From the NCBI GenBank assembly GCA_032622095.1, contig CP136064.1:250081827-250145826 (forward strand): a DNA stretch of 64,000 nucleotides, written 5' to 3'. The notes beneath the pieces were generated by a model that had not been told where the DNA came from, did not search any database, and worked only from the letters and a program-made list of their open reading frames with translations. The DNA is from Siphonodentalium dalli (Eukaryota; Mollusca; Scaphopoda; Gadilida; Siphonodentaliidae). Of the stretch, positions 34,305 through 46,600 are shown one piece after another (positions within the stretch are counted from its first letter, which is position 1; the number at the start of each line of letters is the position of its first letter). The translations under genes were made by a program, and so were the position numbers.

Positions 34305-37300
34305 CTGAAGTGAATTCATCATTAATTAATTTAAATAGTCGTAAAAAGGTTCATTGTTCATCATCATAGGTCATGCCATGAATCTTTACTCTGGCTAACG
34401 CCTGTAGGGATCATATTTCACCAGTTCAAAACCTGGGAATGTTTTGATGGTTTGACAGGGAACCTTATAAAGTCGAAAAATAATGCGGGGAATATATTTC
34501 TTAGTTATCTGTTCCTTAATAATGTACATCACTGTGGATGTAGGTACCAACTCGAAATTGCATGCTTTGTGTCTTTTGTGATCCGATATTGCAATAAACA
34601 TTGCATTAATTACCCAGGAGAAATTCCATAATTGTAAGTGACGCAAATCAAAACCACTCACAAAGTCGTGAAATTTCGTTTTGGGATCTTCACCCACAGT
34701 GGAGTACATTATTAAGTAAACAATAATAACTAAGAAATATATTCCCCACATTATTTTTCGACTTTACAAGGTTCCTTGTCAAACCTTCAAAAAGTTCCCA
34801 GGTTTTGTACTGGTGGAATATGATCTCTATGGGCGTTAGCCAGAGTAGATTCATGGCATGATCTAGACATCATCGGTGCACATTATTGAATATGATATGT
34901 TGTAAATGTGTCACTACATGGTCCTACATGCTAATTATATTCTACTAGAGTGTTGCCCATCAAAAATGACGGGTGAGAAACATGACATGCAGGAAAATCG
35001 TGTGAAGAATTAGTGAACTATTAGTGTCCCTTCAAGTAATTTTAAATAATTATTAGTCCCCTGAGGTAAACAGTGCATATTTCATGACACTCTCCGGGTA
35101 AAGTTGCGGGTAAAATCTATCTTTTAAACTGATAAAAAAAAAGGCTCTTTATTGCTAATTATTAGTGCCCCTTTAAATCATTTGAGGTCAATAGCAGCTA
35201 CCCCATATAATGATATGAAGAAAGCCAGCAAACAGTGCATGGATTTTGTCCGGAATTTAGCTTTGGACGCCTGAAACCACATTCGTCTTTTTCGTCTTGT
35301 ATGAATTATATCAGTAAAAATATCTTCTTGATAATCTTTGGGAAACGTGTTATACATGTATCTCAGGACGTCTTATACCTATTGGCCTGAAATTTTGCAT
35401 GTCATATTCTAAAAAGTGCTGCAGGATATGGTCAAAATTTGGGTGCAATCGGAAATTTTGGTGCTATATTTATAAACATGCTAAAATTGTGACAGATATA
35501 CACACAGGCAAACACTTGGCTATTATATAGATAGATTCTACAAATTTGAGTTGTGTACTTTCCATCTACTTTCAATGGCAACATAACCAAATAATTAACC
35601 AGACTGCGCTGCCTGATCTGTAGTTTCCAATAGGACGAGACTCACTTTGTTGTGCCTGGGTTTAGAAATACACTGGGATTGTACTATATATTAACCCTTT
35701 ACCCAACAAACCGGCCAAAACCGGCCAAATAAAGCTTCAACAGCCTAAAATATCTTCGGTCTGTCTCAATAGAACCATACAAATATGGATATCATTGGAA
35801 CCGGCTCCTTGACCACATTGTGATAGTTACAGTTATACCCTGTGCCAATGCATTCTCTTATATATGCGAGTCGACCATAGGTCGCCTCGCATATATAAGA
35901 GAATGCATTGGCCAAAAAAAAATCTGTTTTTAACACTTTTTACCATTTTTTCTTACATTCTTTAACAATTTTATAATTTTTAATGTGTTAAGCCAATGCA
36001 TTCTCTTATATATGCGAGGCGACCTATGGTCGACTCGCATATATAAGAGAATGCATTGGCACAGGGCCCTTCTGTTGGGTAAAGGGTTAATAGAACTCAC
36101 TTTGTTCCTGGTGCTAGAACATAAACTGCTGGACTCTGCTGTTTCTGCTTGGCCTGTTGTGGTGTTGCGGGTGCCGGTTGTACTTTCCCCTCGTGTTTCT
36201 GCTGTCCTTTCACTTTCTGAAAAGATATAAGAATCTTCAGTAATTTGACTGCAATTGATTGAAGCTATGTTGTGTATTTATTTCAGTGTTCCTGGTATTT
36301 TCTTATTATTTAGCGCACATGTAGGATGCTCGCTTAAAGAATGTGATATTTAGCTATAACACATATTATATCATTAAAGATGCCATTACATATTTCCTTA
36401 TCTCTCACTAGTTATGAATAGACACATGCTTCCTGGGAGGTGCATGCAAGTTAGTTACATCATTTGGCATCACACCAACAAAATGACTGCGCGTCTTTGC
36501 ATTGATTCATGTGGATTAATACTATTTCAAAAAGCCGCACATGACACCAACACCAGACAATGCAAAAATAATTGCTTTGTTCATTGAAGTTAAATTCTTG
36601 TCCAACTTCGTTGCACTAACGAAAATAGACACAAAAACAAAGAGCCAAATTGGGGGACTCTATTTTCCATCGTCAGCCCCATGCAGATCGCGCAATACTG
36701 TCGAAAGTACATTTAAATTAACTAATAAAACTGATATCAAGCTGTTGTCTGTTTTTGTTTTGTTCTTGTGACTTTCATGTCTGTTTATTTGTGCGCTCTC
36801 AATATCTGTTGAATCGACTGGTTACTGGTCCAAAACTGCAAAATATTGAAAACGTAGTAACCGGGTAACCTAACCCCTCCATCGTTAGTACACAAGAGAC
36901 AATAGGAATGATAGAAATTCCCCCGATTCGTCATTAATCGGATAACTACCAAATATAGTACGTAGATTTTAATTCCGATGTCGATGTCTGCACGGATAGA
37001 TCGGCGATGGATTCCCCTCTAAAATAAAAACCACCAACACCCCTGCAACCCCCCTCAAAATTCCATTCCCATCCATATGATGGGATTTAAGCAAAGTTTG
37101 GCTAGACATTTTCTTACTAAGCCTGAATTTAGTGTGTCTGACCATTTGCAGAAGGAGGTCCCCCAGATGGTGAATTTAGTGACGCTAGTGACATCGGAAG
37201 ATTTTATTTACTGCGCACGAAAATTGAATATTCCTAATTGTTTGTTATATTTTGAAGAAATTATGTCTTAAGGCACGGTTGGCCTTAGTTGTCGAAAATA

Positions 37301-40300
37301 TTCATATTTGTTCCAAACACCGTAAACAGACAAACATTAAAACGCATACAGTTTCGTTCAAATATACCATGACCATCGCGTAAACAGCATGCTATCATAA
37401 AGACTTACTATATTTTACATAAGCAAGAGCCTGATTGTGTTACAGAAGACAGCACAGTGTCACTGGCTAATCACACACAAATTATATAAATGCTCTTTAT
37501 TAGTTCCATATCAGGAATTCAGCAACAAAGAACGCTCTTTATGTTTACCATCATAATATAAACAAACACCAGAAAAGTTACTTTTTATGCTTTTGTTTAA
37601 TTAACAATGGTCAAACAAATGACAATAACATACTGTTTATGCGATATTTCTTATTTGTATACGGACAAAGTCTGTCTACATTTTGATGTTCTTTCTGTTT
37701 GTGGCGGTTTTTGATGGGTGGAAATATTTTCACAGGATACCCACCGCCAAGGCCAACCGTACCTTTAATTGTCGATTCATTGTTCACAAAAAAGATGTCA
37801 ACGTGTTTTTTTTTAATAGACAATTCTGACATACAGACGAAAATGGGAAACATATCTTTATCTTATCATTTCGCCGAGCAAGATTATGAAATATTCGATT
37901 CGATTTTCGATTCGTTTTCGAATTTTTAGCTCAACTTACTTTGTAAGTTTGAGCTATTGCCATGGGTTGGCGTCCGTCGTCCGTGTGTCCGTCAACAATT
38001 TCCTTTGGCGCGGGCTACAGGTCGTACCTTTGGTCTGATCTTTATGCAATTTGTCATGAATGTTGACGTTGACATGTAGATGGGAACGAGTCATTTTGGG
38101 GTCATTCGGCCAAAAAACATGGCCGCTGGTGGCCATCTTGGATTTCAAAATTAAATCCATTGGCGCGGTCTACATGTCGTACTGTTCGTCTGATCATCAT
38201 TAAATTGGTCATGGATGTTAATATTGACATGTAGATGGGAACGAGTCATTTTGGGGTCATTCAGCCAAAAAACATGGCCGCCAGCAGCCATCTTGGATTT
38301 TACTCTTTGCATGACTAAATCCTTTGGCACAGGCTACAGGTCGTACCTTTGGTCAGATCATTATGAGATTTGTCATGGTTGTTGACATTGACATGTAGAT
38401 GGGAACGAGTCATTTGGGGTCGTACGGCCAAAAAACATGGCCACCAGCGACCATCTTGGATTTCAAAATTCAATCCATTAGCACGGGCTACAGGTTGTAT
38501 CTTTTGTCGGATCATCATTAAATTTGTCATGGATGTTAATATTGACATGTAGATGGGAACGAGTCAATTTGGGGTCATTCGGCCAAAAAACATGGCTGCC
38601 AGCAGGCCATCTTGGATTTTACTCTTTGTTTGACTAAATCCTTTGGCACGGGCTACAGGTCCTACCTTTTGTTGGACCATTATGAAATTTGTAATGGCTA
38701 TTGACATTGACATGTAGATGGGATCGAGGCATTTTAGAGTCAATCGGCAAAAAAATATGGCCACCAGCGGCCATCTTGGATTTCAATCTATTAGCATGGG
38801 CTACAGGTCATACTGTTCGTCTGATCATCATGAAATTTGTCGTGGATGTTAATATAGACATGTAGATGGAAACGAGTAATTTTGGTCGTTCGGCCAAAAA
38901 ACATCTCCGCCAGCAGCCGTCTTGGATTTTACTCTTTGCATGACTAAATCCTTTGGCACGGGCTACAAGTCGTATCTTTGGTCCGATCATAATGAGATTT
39001 GTCATGAATGTTAACAATGACATGTAGATGGGAAAAGGGTCATTTTGAGGTCATTCGCCCAAAAAACATGGCCGGCAGCAGTATTTTACTCTTTACATGA
39101 CTAAATCCTTTCACATAGGGTACAGGTCGTATCTTTTGTCGGATCATCATGAAATTTGTAATGGATGTTAACAATGACATGTAAATAGGAACAAGTCTTT
39201 TTGGGGTCATTCGGCAAAAAAACATGGCTGCCAGCGGCCATCTTGGATTTGACTCTTTGCATAACTAGGCCTTTCTACTTTCCACATTCCTAATCACTCC
39301 ATTCACTGTAACACATGAAATTATTCCCTTTCGAAGTTGAGCTACAGTGTCATTGACACTTTCATTTTATAGAGTATTTGATCAATAACCCACTATTCGC
39401 AGGGGCCTATATAGCTACTGCCAGCGTCGTCAAATTACTCTCTGCTGTAGGTCCCGACTGCTATGGGAGATCTCGGGATCAGATTGACGTTCTCATTTGA
39501 AGTTGGTGTTGTTCGCCCATTATAGTCACCTCGATTATGCAATTTATCTTCTGCAATTTAAGGGTTGTAGAAAAGGGGAAAAGTTACTAAAAACAATGTT
39601 AATTGGAGACTATGTATAGATACTTCCCATATATAAGACATTAAATCCATGCTTGATTCCTTACCATCATCTGTTTGTAGTTCTGCATTTGCAGTAATTC
39701 CATAGTTTTCTGCTCTATAAGTCCCATGTACTGGACAATGTTCTTCTCTGTCACTTGTTCCTCGCTGCCCAACAGTTCAAGGATCGGAGTGTTGTCACAG
39801 TTGATATGCATGAACAATGAATCCACTCCGACACGCAGATGGTCCAGTACTTTATCACATTCCTTGATGCGTTTCTCGGCCGTCTCGGCATCATGACTGT
39901 ACTTTTCACTCTGGTCCTATAATCAAAGTTATTATATAATCATAAACTTTCTTCTAAAAATCCCAAACTGAATCACACGTAAAATTAGTTGATAAATCGC
40001 GATATCTACTGGATTTTCCTATAAATAGGAATATTGGGTTAATAACAAGCTTCACGCGACATCGTGAGTTATTCAGAATAGGAATTGTAGGTTGATATTA
40101 AAGGCAATGGCAGCGTTCGTTGCAGAAATATTCACATTTGTTCAAATCACCACCAACAGAAGGAATATTAAAATATATATAGTTTTGTTCATATGCCAAA
40201 CATAATCAGCGCGTAAATAGCATATTGCCATCAAGACGTACGATGGTGCACGTAAACAAGAGCCTGCTCGTGTTACATAAGTTGTGCTTCTGTTTACATA

Positions 40301-40656
40301 ACACAACGCAATTCTATTGGTTAATCACACACAAATGATATAAACGCTCTTTATTATTTCCATATCAGGAAAACAGTAACAAATAACGCTCTTTATGTTT
40401 ACCGTATCCGGATCTAATCAAAGGCCAGGTTTTGTAACGTTTTTTGCTTTTGTTTACATAACAAAGGAAAAACATTTGACAATAACATACTGTTTATGCC
40501 ATATTTCTGATTGGTATAAGAACAAGGTCTGTCTACATTTTACTATTATTTCTGTTTGTGGCGGTTTTTGACGGAGGTGAATATTTTAACAGCATACCCA
40601 CCGCCTCTCGTATCTTTAATCACTGGGTCAATTTTTGACTTGTTGAATAATATGTG

Positions 40657-40688
<32 letters not shown>

Positions 40689-43600
40689 GCATCACCGCCT
40701 TCGTCGTCATCACATTATCGACGTCGACTAATCGTTGTCATCGTCGTCAGTAGCATTATCATCATCTCCCACAACAACAAAACTGCATATTATTCAATAT
40801 TATTTAACTATATTATAAAGGCTTATCAGTCGAATAAATGAGCATAGTCTGCGTATAGGCAAACCACATCTTCCAAATTCAAAATGTCATCTAAACTATT
40901 AACAGTTGCATGTTCAAAGCTGGTATATTTGCCAGGCAAGAGGTGATTTCTGGCCTCACCGAAACATTCACATTCTATTAAATAATGTAGTTCATTTCCT
41001 ATATGTCTTAGTGCACGGATGATGTAGTCTATATAATATTTTGATATCATTCTATCGGCCTTTCTCTATTGGCAAGCGATTGTCAAATTCGAAACAATGC
41101 AAATGATGTATAATATATATATCCTAGTTCGATTGAGACATTATTTCATTACTAGGGTTCACACTGGCCTGAACATTCTTTTGGCCATTTCTGAATTAAT
41201 GGCCATGTTTCAGAAACTTTGGCCAAATTGAAAAATAAAAATATTGGACCGTGAGAAAATTTCCTAAATTAAAAAACAATAGAATAAATAATAAGTAAAA
41301 ACAATCGAAGCAAGACGACCAAAAACAGAATAATTGATAATTCACCAACATAACTATTCAATAATATACTTGCACCATAAAGCTGTAATACCGTAATATT
41401 GTACCTAATCTCAATGTTTTGATAACTGAGCATCGACTTATTAGGTATATGGTTATACAAACATACGTCACTGAGCATTAACTAGTCTACCGGTATATTA
41501 ACAGATGGAAGGGTTTTAGAGAGATCTGGACCAGCTGGTGATTTTCTGAGAGGTGATTGTTGGCATACGCTTGAAACTTTTTAGCAAAAATTAAAGCCTT
41601 TGGTCACCGACAGCATGAACCATGTTCATGACCTGTCCGTCTGTCCAGGTGACATTTGTCAACAATTTCTTTTAAAGTTGCATAATCCGAATTAACGCTC
41701 CCAAATTACTATTAAGTTGGCTTCAGGGGTAAACAAAAAAAATATTTGGTTCGAGTCGATGAACCCACCCATCAAAGCTCAGAGTGATCAGATATCGATT
41801 TTTGTTATTTCCCGAGATATGTGATTTTTGGCGACCTGGCAAATATTTGTCAAGCCGCAGGTCTCAGACCAATTTGCGGATGAAGATGGATAACTCCAAA
41901 ATCAAGTGACTTTGGTTGGGTGTTAGATATTTGACAATCCGGCCAAATTTCGTTGAACAAAAAGTTGATAAATAACATGTTTTGGGCAATTTTATTCTAT
42001 AGTTGACTGTGGTTAGCATTATTTTCTGTATCGTAATTAATCGATTCAGATAACTGAAGCGGCATTTCAAAAACAATTTGTTGTGTTGCAATCTGATGAC
42101 CATTGAAACGGATAGAGTACCTTTAACATATTTTCGCCCAGAAACGCTAGAACCGTTGTATATATGTTACATACTGTGTCTCAATACTCATGTTGTTTTA
42201 TGAGTTTGGAGAATAAACTTGTTTGACTGGACCAAGCTTAATATACAGTCATAATTGGTGGTTTGGGTGGCACTCAAGGGACTATAGTTCGGAATTTGAC
42301 GAAATGAGTATCCCCGATAAATATGGAATAAGAGTGCAACTAGGCATTTTATCTCATTTCCACTCAAAAGAATGAATGGTCCTTAAATATAATCATTTTC
42401 CTAGATTTTTTTTAACTTGTCAGTCTGCAATTTGAGAAAATTGACGCTAATTTATATTAAGGGGAGACGCACGTTTTGCATAAATCACAGTAAATCCAGC
42501 CAGAAATGGCAAGTGATTTTCAACAAAGAATTTCTCTGGATCTATCTGGTGAACAATCTTGGAATTTTACATATGATAATTTTCATTATATATAGAATCA
42601 GAGAAATTATAAAGAGACAATAACAATAATGGATTTTAATACATTTGAGAGGTTGAAAATATTTGTTTCGTTTCTGTCCCCGAGAACTGCCAGAAAAATT
42701 TATAATTTCAAACAACATGTCAACCATCAAATAGCTTATTGTCTTGACTCCATGAGAGGAGGCTTCATTTGTATCATAATGTTGAGTTAGCTTTTTAATT
42801 GCATATTATAGCATCATACCCCATGTATTATAATGAAGAATAAAGCAGTCACAAATATGCCAGCCCAATGAAAACAAATGTTCAAATGTGGTGCTGTCCA
42901 CTCAAGCAGGGAGCAATCAACAGAAATTAGGCCACAGTGTTAAGAGATATGGTGGTCAGATTTAACTTGGTTATGAACCCATGACCCAGAACTCAATTGA
43001 GCCCAATTTTTCAATGACCAACAAGCATGGCATGAAAATTCTCAATAATAAAAATATTTATGGTAGTTGTCTTTCTGAATGAAAATAATCATTAAATTTC
43101 ATGAATCAAGAAAAATTAAGTCTCCTCTCATGATCTTCAGATATGATATCATGTATATATGAAATGCACTTTCGAAAAAAATCTGTTTTACAGTAGTTCT
43201 CGGTACCTGAACACAGTGAAATTTTAAAGATTTTTCATGCCATAAAAGTAAAGTAAATGAGATTATAATAACCAAATGTCCAATGTTTCTTATGTATGGT
43301 ACCACAATAATCTCTTGTACAAAATTTCACAAAGATATTCCTGATAGATTTAGAGAAAATACATTTTGAAATACCAGGAAATTTTGACCAAACGTGCGTC
43401 TGACCCTTAACCCTTTGCACACTAAAGCATCATTGACGAGTAGTTATCCTACAGGAAATGTTCAGATAATAAGTTCAACAAACGACTATGTGTTTAACTT
43501 ATTATCTAAACATTTCCACCAATGATTATAAATTCTTCTGCACTTTTAAATTAATTTTTCTTTGCCTGTCGACTGAGTCCTGTCCTACACACCCCTCCAA

Positions 43601-46600
43601 ATTAATAATAGATCATTCCAGTGTATAAATTTATAATTGAACGGTAGAATCCAATTAGTATAGAAATGGTTAAAAGCGTCAAACTGTCCTGCTATAATAA
43701 TAGTTTTTCGAGTTTCGCAGTATAGTGAAAAACATTTGTCTTGTACGATACGGGTTAATAAATTGGTTGGGCAATAGTAGTTGTTTATCGAACATGTGAC
43801 AGTGAAGGCCAATCAGAGATGAGTTTCTGATTATGAGGGCCACGTGTTCTGGTCGAGTCGTCACTTTCTAGCGTGCAGCGGTCGCTCATCAAGTTTCTGA
43901 AAACTACATCATGAAAATCTGTTTCTAGTATGAAGTTTTTAGTTCAGGCATGAAACATTTCTCTAAACACAGGGGCCAAACCTGGCGACAGGGGGGTTGG
44001 GGGGGGGGGGGGTGTCTCACCCCAACTTTGGTCAAAATTTTCAACAGTTGGAAATTTTATACCCGACACAACATTAGTTGGAAATTTCACACCAACAATA
44101 GGTTGAAAATGTTCTTGTAGTTTGATTTTCAAACAATTTATTGTGGGGAATTTATTGTTTTTGGACCAATATTTACATATTTTCCTTCTTTTGGTAAAAA
44201 ATTTGGTCTGAAATGGCATCAGTTTGAAATTTTCCAACCTCAAACTGAGGTTGGACATTTCCAACACATGGAAAGCTTGTGTCCTGGTCCCTCCCCCGTG
44301 GCCAATCAAAAACTTCTAGTTAATTTAAGAAAACAATACTGTCCTACATTTGGTCAAAATTGTCACTGGAATTGTCATCAGTTGGAAATTTTCCAACCTA
44401 AGTCGGGGTGTCAGATTTCAAAATTTTCGCACACCGGGCAGAACCATGGCCTTATATTCGCATATGGATCTTAGACTTGCATGGGTTCCACGATGTAAAT
44501 TCGAACATGAGTACATCTCAGGCTCTTAAAATGACGAGCTTTGCGTTTACTGGTGAGTGGCGGTGTCAGAAATAAGACAATATAATTATATGGATCGATG
44601 CATGACTGCGACCATGCATTCACGCCGAGTTAATCCACTGAGAGCAATGATCAGACGGCGATTTTTTTTATGTGAGCCGACATAACACGTGTATTATCGA
44701 CCATCGCTCTCTACGTGTAGCAATAATCAAAATAAATCGGCGATGTCATCATGACACACATTTTTCGATTCAAAGGGAAATGAAAAATATTTGTTAGAGT
44801 AACTTTTTTATTATTTTTATGCAGATGTATATATATCGGTTGTCATACCATGGATATATATATAACTACATTTTCATTAGCACACTCGCATTAAGGGGTG
44901 TCATCATTACGGGTGTGTATATCATATATACAGTATGCTGTACAATGGTAATCCCACCCCTGCAACAAAAAAAACATGACAAAAATTTGGACAGCCTTGA
45001 AAATCACGACATGGGCGTGGGCATTTAATGTCCAAAAAGCACCACGTGATAATGTTCCAACCATTTCGAATAGGATATTTTGCTCTAATCTCTTCATCGT
45101 CCATGCAATCCAGTGGATTGTTTCTGTCCCTAAATAGCCTTTGTCGTCGTAGATCTCTCCGTAATTGCAAAACAACATAGGCCGCCATATTTGTGATCGA
45201 TATGCCACTTATTACGTGGGTCTTAACTTTAAAGTTAAGACCAAAGTTAAGACCATCTTAAGTTAAGACCTTGTTCGTGAAACGCACTTATGACTGAAGT
45301 TTGAACTTATGACCATCTTAAGTCCCAAATATGTCATAAGTTGCTTTCATGAAACATGGCCTTGGTCTCTCCGCGATGCCAATAAAAAACAATATTTTAC
45401 TAATACAAAACTGCTAATGAGTTTAAGAAAACAATATTTTACTACATTTGGTTAAAATTGTTGACTGAAATGGTCATCAGTTGGAAACATTTCCAAACTA
45501 AGGGAGTGCATGAGGTTGGAAATGTCCAACACTAGGAAAGCTTGAGGTCAGTCTAGATGCTAGGATTTTGCGATTTTCTTGTTTAGTTTTCAAAATTATC
45601 TCACGCCGGGCCGAACAACCATGGTGCGTCCTGGTCTATTGCCCGTAGTCGTGTGCATTTACCTGGAGTTAGACCACTAGATGTTAGGATTTGTGCAATT
45701 TTCAGGTTCAAAATAGGCCTATATGAATATTATCATACCGGGTATATAGAACCATGGTTTATAAATAGGCTATTAGGCTTGTGAACACTTAGATGCAAGG
45801 CGGGAATGCAACTATGCAAAACCTTTGGTCTGATTCAAGGGGTGTTTTGGTTTGATTCAAGGAGGGGGGGGTGCAAATGGAATTATGCAAAACATTGTCT
45901 CTGGTCTGATTCAAGGGGTTCAAGAGTTCGCACCCGTTTGGTTGGTTCACAGATTTCCGCCTTCCAAAATATAAAACAAGTCAGAAGGCGGTTTTTGTCT
46001 GTCCGGCGTGTCTGCAGCTGTCGCAACTGGGGATACATCTGTCAAATTGTTGGTGGCCAGGTCTTGTCTGTAAATATGAACATGAATAAATATAGAGCCT
46101 GTCCGTGCGGCTAGTGTGCAAAGGGTGTTTTGTTGTCATGTATTCAGTGTAGGGAAAACCATCATGTCATCATTATATGTATGAACAAGACAAACCAACA
46201 CGATATAATTACAGCAGGATGAGTCGGCTAGGTTTACCTCCATCTCTCGCATCATGTTCTTCCGTTCTTCCTCCAGTTTGACGTCTTGTTCCTCGAAGGA
46301 TGTTATCTCTACTTTTAGGGTTTTCATTTCGTCCTGCAACTTTTCAACTTCGTCGTTGAGCTCGTTGACATAATTGTACATTGCGAAGTTTTCCTCTTCT
46401 TTCTGTATAAATTCGTTCACAATCTGGTCGTAATCATCGACGCCAGTTTCTTGTCTGATTTTGTCGAAAGCCTCCTCAAAATCTGTAATCTGTTGCAGCT
46501 CGGCGTCGATTTCTTTATCCCCAGCCTCTGAAATGAGGGTCATGGAAATTAAAGGTACACAATCCGATTCGATGATCCCAATATCATCAGATTCAACAAG

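Noticed and set aside
40826-41050. LINE-like minus frame (ELHYLIECECFGEARN)
   Set aside because: A His-Cys-type tail is suggestive, but there is no RT motif, 3' tail or neighbouring frame to support it.
44891-45208. 105-residue minus frame in another register
   Set aside because: The overlapping frame 45050-45188 carries the Harbinger signature; this one is its shadow.
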